The notes below the pieces were generated by a model, which had not been told where the DNA came from, did not search any database, and worked only from the letters and a program-made list of their open reading frames with translations. A DNA stretch of 30,263 bases from Bacteroidales bacterium (GTDB lineage: Bacteria > Bacteroidota > Bacteroidia > Bacteroidales > SM23-62). Numbering within the stretch: position 1 is the stretch's first letter; each line of letters opens with the position of its first letter. Positions 7,638-16,556 of the stretch are shown here, piece after piece. Made by a program: the position numbers and the translations under genes. Location: assembly GCA_016783865.1 (NCBI GenBank), contig JADHVS010000032.1, forward strand, positions 1-30,263, in the 5' to 3' direction.

Positions 7638-7968
7638 TAACTTATAATTAACATAATTGATTAATCTGAAACAAGACAGGAACCCTCATCCCGGTCCGGG
7701 ATAAGTAAGAAATTTTTAAGAAGAATATAATATATTGAATATCAATAATTTGCAAAATTAACTGTGATCCTCTTTCCTCTTCATACTTCTTGTCTCCTGC
7801 GTTCTCTCTTCAAAACAGCGAAAGTACTGAATTATTGCCTATTTAATGGCCTTTTCAGATCATTTTTATCAACACGGTTGTGTTTATAATTGGTTATATT
7901 TTTATTGCTATATTTGTGGCTGTATGTATTAATTTTAACATTAGTTATATCAGTGATTTACAGACAAT
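7638..7968. promoter_or_regulatory. Divergent intergenic region between gyrA and clpC
   Basis: This 331-bp region holds the 5' leaders of both genes. A perfect palindrome ATCCCGGTCCGGGAT lies at 7688-7702, within the gyrA leader. AT-rich sequence at 7720-7760 is the likely gyrA promoter zone, but I could not assign clear boxes. For clpC, TATATTTG at 7909-7916 fits the Bacteroidota -7 element TAnnTTTG, with TTG at 7890-7892 as an approximate upstream element. No gene is seen. Confidence 0.4.
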
Positions 7969-10515
7969 ATGGATGCAAGATTTTCGCAGCGGATTAAAGA
8001 TGTTTTATCCTATAGTAAGGAAGAGGCCATACGGCTTGGAAATGCCCATATCGGAACCGAACATTTGTTCCTGGGAATTTTAAGAGATGGAGAAGGTCTG
8101 GCCATTGATGTGCTGATCCTTCTGGGAGCAGAACTGTATGATCTAAGACGGTCGATTGAAGAGTTGATTCGGCCCGAAATAGCTATAAAAATTAACGATG
8201 TTGACAATATCCCACTCCTGAAAAGTGCCGAAAAAGTACTTAAACTTGTATACCTTGAAGCAAAGTCATTACGCGATGATACCATTGATACGGGTCATTT
8301 ATTGCTTGCCATCTTAAAGGATGAAAATAGCATTACAACCCAGGTATTAAAGGAGCATGATATTGATTATGAGTCCGTTAAGAGTGAGGTGGAAAGCACT
8401 AAGACCAAACCAACGAGTGAATTCCCCGGCGATGAGGACGATGAGGATGATTCCAAATCTCAATTTGAAGGCGGCAAGGGTGGTTCAGGAAGTGCTTCCT
8501 CCGGGAAATCGAGCTCTGAGACGCCTGTTCTGGATAACTTCGGCATCGACCTTACCAAGGCTTCAGAAGAGGGTCGCCTCGACCCTGTCGTCGGCCGTGA
8601 GAGAGAAATCGAACGACTGGCACAGATATTAAGCCGGCGTAAGAAAAACAATCCCATACTCATCGGTGAACCAGGTGTGGGTAAATCTGCCATAGCAGAA
8701 GGACTGGCCAACCGGATCATTCAGCGGAAAGTATCGCGTGTATTGTTCGGAAAAAGGGTGGTAACACTCGACCTGGCAAGTATAGTGGCCGGAACAAAAT
8801 ACCGGGGACAGTTCGAGGAGCGGATGAAAGCCATCCTCAATGAGCTGAGCAAAACCAATGACATTATCCTGTTTATCGACGAGATCCACACCATTGTTGG
8901 TGCCGGAGGAGCAACAGGCTCACTCGATGCAGCCAATATGCTAAAACCTGCCCTGGCACGCGGCGATATTCAATGTATCGGGGCAACTACCCTCGATGAA
9001 TACAGGCAACATATTGAAAAGGACGGCGCACTGGAAAGAAGATTCCAGAAAATAATGGTCGAACCAACAACGGAAGAAGAAACCCAGGACATTCTGAACA
9101 ACATCAAGGAGCGATATGAAGAACACCACAATGTTCTTTATACTAAGGAAGCCCTTGTTGCCTGTGTTAAGCTGACACAGCGGTATATCAGCGACAGGCA
9201 CCTGCCTGACAAGGCCATTGATGCCCTGGATGAATCCGGATCCAGGGTACATATTTCCAATATCGTGGTTCCGGAAAGGATCCTGAAGCTGGAAGCCGAC
9301 ATTGAGGATACAAAAAAAGAAAAAATCGCTGCCGTAAAGAACCAGAACTTTGAGCGTGCAGCCAGTTTTCGCGATAAAGAAAAGGAACTCCTTGAATTGC
9401 TCGAACAGGAAAAGGAAAAATGGGAAAAAGAGCTGTCAAAAAACAAGGAAACAGTCGATGAAGAGAAGGTAGCGGAAGTAGTGGCTATGATGACCGGAGT
9501 GCCCGTCCAGAGAATAGCTCAGGCTGAGGGCACACGGTTGCTTAAAATGCATGAAGAGATTAACCAAAAGGTGATCGGCCAGGATGAAGCCATCTCAAAA
9601 GTGGTAAAATCTATACAGAGAAACCGCGCAGGCCTTAAAGATCCTAATAAACCAATCGGAACATTTATCTTCCTCGGACCTACCGGTGTCGGTAAAACAC
9701 AGTTGGCCAAGATCCTCGCTGAATATTTGTTCGACTCCATGGACAATATGATCCGGGTCGATATGAGCGAGTACATGGAAAAATTTTCTGTCTCCCGTCT
9801 TATTGGAGCCCCTCCGGGTTATATCGGATATGAGGAAGGCGGTCAGCTGACCGAAAAGGTACGAAGAAAGCCCTATACCGTGGTATTGCTTGATGAGATA
9901 GAAAAAGCTCATCCCGATGTATTCCATATCCTGCTCCAGGTGCTCGACGAAGGTAAGTTAACAGACAGCCTGGGTCGCCGTATCGATTTCCGGAACACCA
10001 TTATCATCATGACCTCAAATATAGGCACACGCCAGCTGAAGGATTTTGGACAGGGGGTTGGTTTTGCTTCCAAATCACGGCAAGAACAAAGCAACGAATA
10101 CGCCAAATCCGTTATCACAAAAGCCCTTAAAAGCGCTTTTGCTCCTGAATTCCTGAACCGTATTGATGATGTTGTATTATTCAATGCCCTTACGCGGGAA
10201 GATATCCACAAGATTATCGATATTGAGCTGAAAGGATTGTACAACAGGATTGAAACACTAGGTTACCTGATAAAAATAACTGATGCCGCCAAGGATTTTA
10301 TTACTGAAAAAGGTTACGATGTCCAGTTTGGTGCCCGTCCGCTCAAGCGCGCCATACAGAAATACCTTGAAGATCCCATGGCAGAGGTGATCATAGCAGG
10401 CAGCATCAAGGAAGGTGATACCATATCGGTTGGGTTCAATGAGGAAAAGCAGGAAATCACCCTGAAAGTCCAGAAAAGCCGCAAACCTGTCACCAAATCG
10501 AACGATAAAAAGTAA
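7969..10515 (+). CDS. clpC: ATP-dependent Clp protease ATP-binding subunit ClpC
   Basis: An 848-residue Hsp100 unfoldase. The order is a double Clp-N repeat (about 1-150), an acidic linker (about 150-180), AAA+ domain 1 with Walker A GEPGVGKS (233-240) and Walker B ILFIDEIH, a coiled-coil M domain with a UVR-like stretch (about 440-490), and AAA+ domain 2 with Walker A GPTGVGKT (570-577) and Walker [13 protein letters not shown]697-G698-F699 is the ClpP-docking loop, so this is a protease partner rather than a ClpB disaggregase. It unfolds substrates and feeds them to ClpP in the cytosol. The ATG at 7969 gives the standard MDARFSQR start. A Bacteroidota-type promoter candidate lies about 55 bp upstream. 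It stands alone, divergent from gyrA and convergent with rimO. Confidence 0.95.
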   Translation: MDARFSQRIKDVLSYSKEEAIRLGNAHIGTEHLFLGILRDGEGLAIDVLILLGAELYDLRRSIEELIRPEIAIKINDVDNIPLLKSAEKVLKLVYLEAKSLRDDTIDTGHLLLAILKDENSITTQVLKEHDIDYESVKSEVESTKTKPTSEFPGDEDDEDDSKSQFEGGKGGSGSASSGKSSSETPVLDNFGIDLTKASEEGRLDPVVGREREIERLAQILSRRKKNNPILIGEPGVGKSAIAEGLANRIIQRKVSRVLFGKRVVTLDLASIVAGTKYRGQFEERMKAILNELSKTNDIILFIDEIHTIVGAGGATGSLDAANMLKPALARGDIQCIGATTLDEYRQHIEKDGALERRFQKIMVEPTTEEETQDILNNIKERYEEHHNVLYTKEALVACVKLTQRYISDRHLPDKAIDALDESGSRVHISNIVVPERILKLEADIEDTKKEKIAAVKNQNFERAASFRDKEKELLELLEQEKEKWEKELSKNKETVDEEKVAEVVAMMTGVPVQRIAQAEGTRLLKMHEEINQKVIGQDEAISKVVKSIQRNRAGLKDPNKPIGTFIFLGPTGVGKTQLAKILAEYLFDSMDNMIRVDMSEYMEKFSVSRLIGAPPGYIGYEEGGQLTEKVRRKPYTVVLLDEIEKAHPDVFHILLQVLDEGKLTDSLGRRIDFRNTIIIMTSNIGTRQLKDFGQGVGFASKSRQEQSNEYAKSVITKALKSAFAPEFLNRIDDVVLFNALTREDIHKIIDIELKGLYNRIETLGYLIKITDAAKDFITEKGYDVQFGARPLKRAIQKYLEDPMAEVIIAGSIKEGDTISVGFNEEKQEITLKVQKSRKPVTKSNDKK

Positions 10516-10533
10516 AATCCATATCCTCACTCT

Positions 10534-10554
10534 TCACCGATCACCGATCACCGA
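10534..10554. repeat. Three perfect tandem copies of a 7-bp unit across the rimO stop codon
   Basis: TCACCGA occurs three times head to tail (10534-10540, 10541-10547, 10548-10554). The middle copy contains the rimO stop (10541-10543 on the - strand), so the third copy codes the end of RimO and the first is a downstream copy. Confidence 0.9.
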
Positions 10555-11839
10555 TTATGGTCCCGTAGATATCGTGTGTTTCTGCTCCGGTGATTTCAAC
10601 AAAATAAAAGGATCCGGTATCTAAGTTCTTATCTGACCGAACCAGGACTTCCTGGTCAATCTCCGGAGAGTCAAATTCAGTCCGCCCGATCATAAACTCC
10701 CCTTCCTGTCTGTCGATCAATACCTTCAGGTGTTTTCCAATGAGTTTCTGATTGCCTGCCAGTGAAATATCGTCCTGTATCTCCATTATCTCCTCAAGCC
10801 TTTTCAACTTCACCTCTTCAGGGATTTCATCCTTAAAATGGTTAGCCGCAAAAGTATCCTCCTCCTCAGAATAGTTGAACACCCCTACCCGCTCAAATTG
10901 TTGTTGCTGAACAAATGATTTCAATCCCGCAAATGCCTGATCCGATTCACCAGGATGGCCTGTAAGTAAAGTGGTTCTAATTGCAATACCTGGCACTTTA
11001 TCCCTGATCAAGTCAATCAAACGAACTGTTTCATCATGCGATATCCCCCGGTGCATCTTTTTCAGTACTTCATCATAAATATGCTGAAACGGAATATCAA
11101 GGTAATTGCAGATTTTGTCGTATTCCCTGATCCTGTCAAGCACATCCACAGGGAAATTGGCCGGGTAAGCATAATGAAGGCGTATCCATGCAATACCTTT
11201 TATCGGGACGAGCTGGTCGAGCAATTCTGAAAGGGCTTGTCTTTTATACAGATCCATTCCGTATGCCGTCAGATCCTGTGCAATAAGTATCAGCTCCTTA
11301 ACTCCCTGTGAGGCCATGAATTCAGCCTCCGCAACCAACACCTCAAACGATTTGGATACCTGCCTTCCCCTGATTAATGGAATAGCACAAAAAGAACACT
11401 TACGGTCGCATCCCTCGGAGATCTTCAAATAACCATAGTGACCAGGAGTTGATAGTAATCTTTCACCCACCAGTTCCTGTTTGTATTTTCCTCCCAGTTT
11501 TTCAATGATCTGCCTGAGATCGTTGACACCAAAATATTGATCCACTTCAGGAATCTCCTCTTGTAGATCTTTCTTGTATCTTTCTGATAAACAGCCCATT
11601 ACAAACAAATTATCGATGTCGCCGTTTTCCTTCGCATGCACCCAATCAAGTATTGTATCGATGGATTCCTGCTTGGCGTCCCTGATAAAACCACAAGTAT
11701 TAATGATTACAGTCCGGGCGGAAATGTCGTTTGAATCATGGATAATCTGAAAGCCATTAGCTTTAGCCTGGCGCATGAGGATTTCAGAATCTACCAGGTT
11801 TTTAGCACATCCCAGGGTAACGACATTAATTTTTTGCAT
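10541..11839 (-). CDS. rimO: Ribosomal protein uS12 methylthiotransferase RimO
   Basis: A 432-residue radical-SAM methylthiotransferase that adds a methylthio group to an aspartate of ribosomal protein S12. The N-terminal MTTase domain holds the auxiliary-cluster cysteines C11 (TLGCAKNLVDSE), C49 and C83. The radical SAM cluster motif CDRKCSFC (C144, C148, C151) follows. A TRAM domain forms the C-terminus (about 365-432). TLGCAKNLVDSE and the conserved sequence after the SAM motif distinguish it from MiaB. The start codon overlaps the ftsY stop by one base (TAATG), so ftsY and rimO are translationally coupled. The 3' end lies in the 7-bp tandem repeat. Confidence 0.95.
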   Translation of the reverse strand: MQKINVVTLGCAKNLVDSEILMRQAKANGFQIIHDSNDISARTVIINTCGFIRDAKQESIDTILDWVHAKENGDIDNLFVMGCLSERYKKDLQEEIPEVDQYFGVNDLRQIIEKLGGKYKQELVGERLLSTPGHYGYLKISEGCDRKCSFCAIPLIRGRQVSKSFEVLVAEAEFMASQGVKELILIAQDLTAYGMDLYKRQALSELLDQLVPIKGIAWIRLHYAYPANFPVDVLDRIREYDKICNYLDIPFQHIYDEVLKKMHRGISHDETVRLIDLIRDKVPGIAIRTTLLTGHPGESDQAFAGLKSFVQQQQFERVGVFNYSEEEDTFAANHFKDEIPEEVKLKRLEEIMEIQDDISLAGNQKLIGKHLKVLIDRQEGEFMIGRTEFDSPEIDQEVLVRSDKNLDTGSFYFVEITGAETHDIYGTIIGDR

Positions 11840-12792
11840 TAATCTTCCTGGTTGGTGAAGAGAGAATCGACAAATTCGAACTTGTTGAAAACCTGAAGAT
11901 CCTCCATTTTTTCTCCGATTCCAATGTACTTAACCGGGACCTTAAACTGGTCGGAAATGCCTATCACCACGCCACCCTTGGCAGTACCGTCGAGTTTGGT
12001 CAGTGCCAGTGCATTCACTTCGGTGGCAGCAGTAAATTGTTTTACCTGTTCGAAGGCGTTCTGACCGGTGGAGCCATCGAGGATAAGCAATATTTCATGG
12101 GGCGCATCGGGAATCACTTTAGTCATCACCCGCTTGATCTTGGTAAGTTCATTCATCAGGTTGACCTTATTGTGAAGTCTTCCTGCAGTATCAATAATAA
12201 CAACATCCGCGTTCTGTGAGGTGGCTGAGGACAAAGTATCGAAAGCTACGGAAGCCGGATCAGAGCCCATGCTTTGCTTAACAATGTCGACTCCTACCCT
12301 TTCTGCCCAGATGGAAAGCTGATCCACAGCCGCCGCCCTGAAAGTGTCGGAAGCACCCAGGATCACTTTTTTACCTGCGGCTTTAAAATGGTGAGCAAGT
12401 TTGCCGATGGTGGTTGTTTTTCCAACTCCATTCACCCCAACTACCATAATCACATATGGTTTTTGTCTCAGGTCACCCTCAAAAGTAAATTCTTCCCCTT
12501 TATCATGTTCGGCCAGCAGTCCCGCGATCTCCTCCTTTAAAATAGTATTGAGTTCATCCGTTCCCATATACTTGTCCCTTGCAACCCGGCTTTCAATCCT
12601 TCCAATGATGTTAATCGTAGTATCCACCCCCACATCCGAAGAGATCAGGATCTCTTCCAGGTTATCCAGAACCTCCTCGTCAACCCTGGCTTTTCCAACC
12701 ACAGCCCGAGAGATCTTTTTGAGGACACTCTCCTTGGTCTTCTCGAGTCCCTTGTTTAAATTTTCTTTATCTCTTCTGGTAAATAATCCCAT
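11839..12792 (-). CDS. ftsY: Signal recognition particle receptor FtsY
   Basis: A 317-residue SRP-family GTPase that docks ribosome-SRP complexes at the inner membrane for co-translational insertion. The N domain is at about 1-90. The G domain follows with P-loop GVNGVGKTT (119-127), DTFRAAAVDQL (about 149-159), DTAGR (201-205) and TKLDGTAKGG near the end. There is no long acidic A domain as in E. coli FtsY. The NG-only form with a short basic N-terminus (MGLFTRRDKE) is usual in Bacteroidota. It is separated from the upstream DUF4295 gene by a strong terminator and coupled to rimO downstream. Confidence 0.95.
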   Translation of the reverse strand: MGLFTRRDKENLNKGLEKTKESVLKKISRAVVGKARVDEEVLDNLEEILISSDVGVDTTINIIGRIESRVARDKYMGTDELNTILKEEIAGLLAEHDKGEEFTFEGDLRQKPYVIMVVGVNGVGKTTTIGKLAHHFKAAGKKVILGASDTFRAAAVDQLSIWAERVGVDIVKQSMGSDPASVAFDTLSSATSQNADVVIIDTAGRLHNKVNLMNELTKIKRVMTKVIPDAPHEILLILDGSTGQNAFEQVKQFTAATEVNALALTKLDGTAKGGVVIGISDQFKVPVKYIGIGEKMEDLQVFNKFEFVDSLFTNQED

Positions 12793-12854
12793 TTCGCAAA
12801 ATTAAAATATTCTTCCACATCCACACCCACACCCTAGACTCACGCTTCACGAAC

Positions 12855-12887
12855 AAAAAAAGCTTCCTTAAAAAGAAAGCTTTTTTT
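12855..12887 (-). terminator. Rho-independent terminator downstream of the rpmB-rpmG-DUF4295 cluster
   Basis: Arms 12855-12869 and 12873-12887 pair over 15 bp with a single mismatch around AAGCTT. The A-run on one side and T-run on the other make it a potentially bidirectional intrinsic terminator. It lies 20 bp past the DUF4295 stop on the - strand and precedes ftsY. Confidence 0.8.
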
Positions 12888-12907
12888 GTAAAAGTTATTT
12901 GACCTGG

Positions 12908-13066
12908 TTACTCCTTATCGGCAAAAAAGTCTGGAATACGGTCATCATGGACAATCTCCTCCTTGAAAAGGTATGCTCCTGTTTCCTTCGACCTGACCAT
13001 CTTGATACAACGGGTAAAATTCCTGCCCTCACCAGTTCTTAACGTTGCTATTGATTTCTTAGCCAT
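12908..13066 (-). CDS. DUF4295 family small basic protein
   Basis: A 52-residue protein starting MAKKSIATLRTGEGRNFTRC and ending PDFFADKE. It matches the small DUF4295 family that in Bacteroidota is encoded directly after rpmG. The basic N-terminal half and the fixed position in a ribosomal cluster suggest a ribosome-associated role, but the function is not established. The ATG at 13066 is nearly contiguous with the rpmG stop region (rpmG ends at 13075), so the two are co-transcribed. A strong hairpin terminator follows. Confidence 0.88.
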   Translation of the reverse strand: MAKKSIATLRTGEGRNFTRCIKMVRSKETGAYLFKEEIVHDDRIPDFFADKE

Positions 13067-13074
13067 GATTCAAC

Positions 13075-13257
13075 TTATTTAATTTCTTTGTGAATGGTAT
13101 ATTTCTTCAGGACCGGATTATACTTTTTTATTTCAAGCCGATCCGGCGTATTCTTTCTGTTTTTGGTGGTAACGTATCTTGAAGTACCTGGCATGCCGCT
13201 TTCCTTATGTTCAGTGCATTCAACTATTACCTGTACCCTGTTTCCCTTCTTTGCCAT
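13075..13257 (-). CDS. rpmG: 50S ribosomal protein L33 (bL33)
   Basis: A 60-residue basic protein starting [18 protein letters not shown] and ending in KYTIHKEIK, the usual L33 layout: [11 protein letters not shown] beta strand, then [19 protein letters not shown]. It is slightly longer than E. coli L33 (55). Only one Cys is present, so it is a zinc-free form without the CxxC pairs of zinc-binding L33. It lies between rpmB and the DUF4295 gene on the same strand, a conserved Bacteroidota order. The short 82-bp gap to rpmB holds a CA-rich word repeat (about 13280-13305). Confidence 0.95.
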   Translation of the reverse strand: MAKKGNRVQVIVECTEHKESGMPGTSRYVTTKNRKNTPDRLEIKKYNPVLKKYTIHKEIK

Positions 13258-13339
13258 TTTATTAGTTTTTTGTTATCCTGGTTCACACCCACACCCAAAC
13301 CCACACTAACTTCTAAAATCAAAATTCGTTAATCGTTAT

Positions 13340-13582
13340 TCAATATTTCTTAATGAATCCTTTATCAACCGCCGCATTCAAGGCTTTCTTGAGGCCTTTC
13401 TTATTGATGGTTCGGATTCCGGCCGCCGATACCCTTAAGTTTACCCACCTGTCCTCATCCTGAAGGTAAAATTTCTTATCAAACAAATTCGGATAGAATT
13501 TCCGCTTTGTTCTCCTCTTTGAGTGGGAAACATTGTTCCCGACCATTACTTTCTTTCCTGTTATCTGACAAACTCGTGACAT
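13340..13582 (-). CDS. rpmB: 50S ribosomal protein L28 (bL28)
   Basis: An 80-residue protein starting [20 protein letters not shown], the standard L28 N-terminus. It continues [19 protein letters not shown] and ends in [14 protein letters not shown]. The frame stays open 14 codons further upstream, but the ATG at 13582 is chosen because L28 proteins begin at this MSRVCQ/MSKVCQ position. It is the first gene of the rpmB-rpmG-DUF4295 cluster. A Bacteroidota-like promoter (TTTTTG about 21 bases before TATTTTGC, plus-strand 13650-13655 and 13621-13628) precedes it. Confidence 0.95.
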   Translation of the reverse strand: MSRVCQITGKKVMVGNNVSHSKRRTKRKFYPNLFDKKFYLQDEDRWVNLRVSAAGIRTINKKGLKKALNAAVDKGFIKKY

Positions 13583-13620
13583 CTTCGCAATATATTTAAG
13601 ACCCTGTGAAAAATCAGTTC

Positions 13621-13655
13621 GCAAAATACGTTAAAAATGTTGAATAAATCAAAAA
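13621..13655 (-). promoter_or_regulatory. Candidate promoter of the rpmB cluster
   Basis: On the - strand TTTTTG (13655-13650) and TATTTTGC (13628-13621) are about 21 bases apart, near the Bacteroidota TTTG / TAnnTTTG pattern. They lie about 40 bp upstream of the rpmB ATG. The -7 box has one deviation. Confidence 0.35.
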
Positions 13656-13664
13656 TATTTTCAA

Positions 13665-14912
13665 CTATTTTTCAGCCATGATCAACTTTCTCAGCAGATT
13701 AAGACTTGCGAGTGATGCCTTGCGAATATTTCTGCTGCGATGATCTCCGAATGAAAATTTTTCAGCCCAGACATGATTATCGGAAGCAACAGCAATCCAT
13801 GTAGTTCCAACAGGCTTATCCTCCGTTCCTCCGGTAGGACCGGCAATGCCTGAGACGGCAATGGAATAATCGGTCTGATATAATTTTCTGACACCGGTGG
13901 CCATTTCCCTGACAACAGCTTCGCTAACTGCACCCTCAGTCTCGAGAATCTTTTCCGAAACACCTAATATGTTTTGCTTTATTGCATTGGAATAGGCAAC
14001 TACCGATCCAACGAAATATTCTGAACTACCAGAAACGGATGTCATCATCTGAGCTATGGTACCTCCTGTACAGCTCTCTGCCGTGGATAAGGTAGCATTT
14101 TTCTTCTTCAACATCTCACCAACGGTTTTTTCAAGCTGCTCATCCTCGTACCCAACCAGGTTATCCTCAGGGATTATACGGGACAGTTTATCGATGGCAT
14201 CCCCAATGATCTTTTCCAGTTCAGGTTTATCGTCACCGGAAGTTGTGAGTCGCAGTTTAACCATACCGGGAGATGGAAGGTAAGCCAGCTTAACACGACC
14301 AGGCAATTGTCTTTCAAAATCGTCCAGTTGCTTTGCCAGGTGAGATTCGGGAATTCCCTGGATTAGTATAGTGCGGTGGATAATATGTGGCAGACCATGT
14401 TTCTTTCTCAACTCAGGCAGCACTGATTTAGTCATGATAGCCTTCATCTCATAGGGAACTCCCGGCATAGAAATGTAGTCGCGTCCATTCTGCGTAAACC
14501 ACATGCCCGAGGCTGTCCCATATGGATTTGGTAATGCTTTACAATTATCCGGAAGAAGAGCCTGGGCTATATTCAGGTCATTCATCTCCACCCCGCGGGA
14601 AGTAAGGAATCCCTCTATTCTTTTCAACGCTTCCCGGTTCTCCACCAGTTTGCTCCCGAAAAATTTAGCGAGTGTTATTTTTGTGATGTCATCTTTGGTG
14701 GGGCCCAGTCCACCCGTTATCAGGATCAGGTCAGCACGCTTACCGGCATCTGTGAGGGTTGTGGCAATTGCTTCGGCATCATCCGGTATGGAGGTTATCT
14801 GGATCACTGCAATACCAATTCTATTGAGCGCTTCAGACATCCATGCTGAATTGGTATCAACGGTTTGTCCTATCAGGATCTCATCCCCTATGGTTATGAT
14901 TTCTGCTAACAT
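13665..14912 (-). CDS. cinA: CinA family nicotinamide-nucleotide amidohydrolase
   Basis: A 415-residue two-domain protein. The N-terminal MoaB/MogA-like (COG1058) domain starts AEIITIGDEILIGQTVDTNS and includes ITGGLGPTKDDITK. The C-terminal CinA domain contains TAESCTGGTIAQMMTSVSGSSEYF and the AVSGIAGPTGGTEDKPVGT loop. PncC/CinA enzymes deamidate nicotinamide mononucleotide to nicotinate mononucleotide in NAD recycling; the N-domain has ADP-ribose pyrophosphatase activity in some members. The ATG at 14912 is preferred over one seven codons upstream, because family members start with M-x-A-E-I-I-T-I-G-D-E. It is upstream of rpmB on the same strand, but the rpmB promoter candidate between them suggests separate transcripts. 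Confidence 0.92.
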   Translation of the reverse strand: MLAEIITIGDEILIGQTVDTNSAWMSEALNRIGIAVIQITSIPDDAEAIATTLTDAGKRADLILITGGLGPTKDDITKITLAKFFGSKLVENREALKRIEGFLTSRGVEMNDLNIAQALLPDNCKALPNPYGTASGMWFTQNGRDYISMPGVPYEMKAIMTKSVLPELRKKHGLPHIIHRTILIQGIPESHLAKQLDDFERQLPGRVKLAYLPSPGMVKLRLTTSGDDKPELEKIIGDAIDKLSRIIPEDNLVGYEDEQLEKTVGEMLKKKNATLSTAESCTGGTIAQMMTSVSGSSEYFVGSVVAYSNAIKQNILGVSEKILETEGAVSEAVVREMATGVRKLYQTDYSIAVSGIAGPTGGTEDKPVGTTWIAVASDNHVWAEKFSFGDHRSRNIRKASLASLNLLRKLIMAEK

Positions 14913-14923
14913 AATAAATTTCA

Positions 14924-14943
14924 AACCTGCCACGCGGCAGGTT
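14924..14943. repeat. Perfect inverted repeat between cinA and tRNA-Gly
   Basis: AACCTGCC (14924-14931) and GGCAGGTT (14936-14943) are perfectly complementary around an ACGC loop. On the + strand the hairpin is followed by CGTTTTATCTTTTT, so it could end + strand transcription. On the - strand it sits between the tRNA-Gly 3' end and cinA without a T-run. Confidence 0.7.
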
Positions 14944-14966
14944 CGTTTTATCTTTTTAAAAATCTG

Positions 14967-15038
14967 AGCGGGAAAGGAGGTTCGAACTCCCGACCCTCAG
15001 CTTGGGAAGCTGATGCTCTACCACTGAGCTACTCCCGC
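14967..15038 (-). tRNA. tRNA-Gly (anticodon CCC)
   Basis: The complete 72-nt cloverleaf is visible on the - strand. The acceptor GCGGGAG pairs with TTCCCGC. The D-arm is GCTC/GAGC with the AGTGGTA loop. The anticodon stem TCAGC/GCTGA encloses loop TTCCCAA, giving anticodon CCC. The T-arm GGGAG/CTCCT carries TTCGAAC. CCA is not encoded. It reads GGG codons. Confidence 0.95.
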
Positions 15039-15043
15039 CTTTT

Positions 15044-15121
15044 GGAAGAGTCTGCGAGTCTGCGAGTCGCAAGTCTGCAAGTCAAGAATCAAATACCCAC
15101 TCTTTACTTGTGGACTCTTCC
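15044..15121. repeat. Word-repeat spacer between two tRNA genes, framed by a 9-bp inverted repeat
   Basis: GGAAGAGTC (15044-15052) and GACTCTTCC (15113-15121) are perfectly complementary. Between them the words GAGTCTGC / GAGTCGC / AAGTCTGC / AAGTC repeat in tandem. A related sequence (GGAAGAGTCTACGAGT) occurs on the - strand at 17807-17773, so this is a dispersed intergenic repeat family. Confidence 0.75.
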
Positions 15122-15124
15122 AGG

Positions 15125-15196
15125 AGCCTCCCATGGGAATTGAACCCACGACCTGCTCATTACGAGTGAGCTGCTCTACCGCTGAGCTAAGGAGGC
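15125..15196 (-). tRNA. tRNA-Thr (anticodon CGT)
   Basis: A complete 72-nt cloverleaf on the - strand. The acceptor GCCTCCT pairs with GGGAGGC. The D-arm is GCTC/GAGC. The anticodon stem GCTCA/TGAGC encloses loop CTCGTAA, giving anticodon CGT. The T-arm GTGGG/CCCAT carries TTCAATT. CCA is not encoded. It reads ACG codons and is probably co-transcribed with the tRNA-Gly gene 86 bp downstream. Confidence 0.95.
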
Positions 15197-15258
15197 ATTA
15201 GTCAGGTTTACAAAAGTACCAAAAATCTTGTATTGAATATCGAACAAGGAATTACGAT

Positions 15259-16521
15259 TTATGATTTTTGAGGTGAAGAGTCAGATGGCACAACTTTCAA
15301 GGCTCTGATGCGCTGCTGTAATGTTGGATGAGAATAATGAAACCACACATAAACAGGATGCGGGGTAAGATTGCTCAGGTTCTTTTTCGACAAGCTTTTC
15401 AGGGCATCGATCAGTGGGGACGATCTGAATTTCTCTCCGGCAAAACGGTCGGCCTGGTATTCATTCTTCCTTGAAATCATATTAAATCCAAGTCCCAGGA
15501 CAGTTGAAATGGGGCTGTATAAAAATCCAAAAGCGATCAGTCCTATATGAAAGCTTGGTTCTTCCACTCCCAGAGCGCGGGACAGGGCCGGATTCCCTAC
15601 AAAAAGGGAAAAAATAAACAAAACTATACCAGTTTGGATAATTGATAGAATAAGTCCTGTTGTTGTATGTTTCTTCTTGTAGTGTCCGATTTCATGTGCC
15701 AGGACTGCCAGAATTTCATCTGATCCCAAATCTTCGATCAAAGTATCATACAGAACAATCCGTTTCTTTACACCAAGACCCGTAAAATAGGCATTGGCTT
15801 TGGTCGATCGTTTCGATCCGTCGATTACAAATATATTTTTAATCCTGAATCCAACTTTTTCACCGAACGAAGTTATCTTATCTCTCAAATCCCCTTCTTC
15901 CAGCGGTGTTTGCTTATTAAACAGAGGAACTATCAGATTGGAATAGAACATATACATAAAAATGGAATACAGGGTGACAAGTCCCCAGGCAAAAAGCCAG
16001 AAATATACCGTGGTCAGCTGATAAAACCAGATTACCGTAGCAAGTATTGCTCCTCCAATGACTGCACCAATTAACCATCCTTTAAACTTATCCAGGATAA
16101 ATGTTTTGGGTGTTGTTTTATTAAAGCCGAACTTTTCTTCAATCACGAATGTATCATAGACCGAAAAAGGTGTATTGATCAGGTCAAATGCCAGCATCAA
16201 TATCCCGAAAAACAATATGGCTAAAAGGATTGGATGACTTGTTATGCTTCGTGCAAGTCCGTCTGCGAAAGCAAACCCTTCCAGGAAAAACATACAAAGG
16301 ATTATGGCCAGGCTGAAAATGCTTGTTAATATGGAAAACCGGTAATTTATTTTCTTGTACCGGACAGATTTGGCGTACTGTTCCTCGTCGTAAACATCTT
16401 TTACTTCTTCGGGTAATTCTGCCGTGAACCTCGTGGAATTAAGATAATCGAGAAATTGCTCCAGTACAAAACTGAATACAATGATTCCAATGATGATATA
16501 AAATAATGTAATTGCTTCCAT
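15259..16521 (-). CDS. M48 family metallopeptidase, Ste24/CAAX-protease-like
   Basis: A 420-residue integral membrane zinc protease. Hydrophobic segments are at about residues 5-25, 62-82, 97-117, 150-172, 175-198, 288-308 and 325-348. The zinc site is HEIGH (H276, E277, H280) with third ligand E354 in SRKNEYQADRFA. The N-terminal part (residues 1-200) matches the Ste24-type extension rather than the short HtpX form. Bacterial homologues of this family probably degrade or process membrane proteins; there is no prenylation substrate to point to here. All catalytic residues are present. The gene is 35 bp from the DUF6340-like gene upstream and may share a transcript with it. Confidence 0.92.
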   Translation of the reverse strand: MEAITLFYIIIGIIVFSFVLEQFLDYLNSTRFTAELPEEVKDVYDEEQYAKSVRYKKINYRFSILTSIFSLAIILCMFFLEGFAFADGLARSITSHPILLAILFFGILMLAFDLINTPFSVYDTFVIEEKFGFNKTTPKTFILDKFKGWLIGAVIGGAILATVIWFYQLTTVYFWLFAWGLVTLYSIFMYMFYSNLIVPLFNKQTPLEEGDLRDKITSFGEKVGFRIKNIFVIDGSKRSTKANAYFTGLGVKKRIVLYDTLIEDLGSDEILAVLAHEIGHYKKKHTTTGLILSIIQTGIVLFIFSLFVGNPALSRALGVEEPSFHIGLIAFGFLYSPISTVLGLGFNMISRKNEYQADRFAGEKFRSSPLIDALKSLSKKNLSNLTPHPVYVWFHYSHPTLQQRIRALKVVPSDSSPQKS

Positions 16522-16556
16522 CTATAGATTATTAAGTCTGCAAATATAGCAAGAAT

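Noticed and set aside
10534..10554. Possible CRISPR or iteron array from tandem repeats
   Set aside because: Units are contiguous 7-bp copies without spacers, and only three; no cas genes or replication genes are nearby.
15041..15121. A third tRNA between tRNA-Gly and tRNA-Thr
   Set aside because: The region is word repeats; no T-arm or anticodon arm can be formed.
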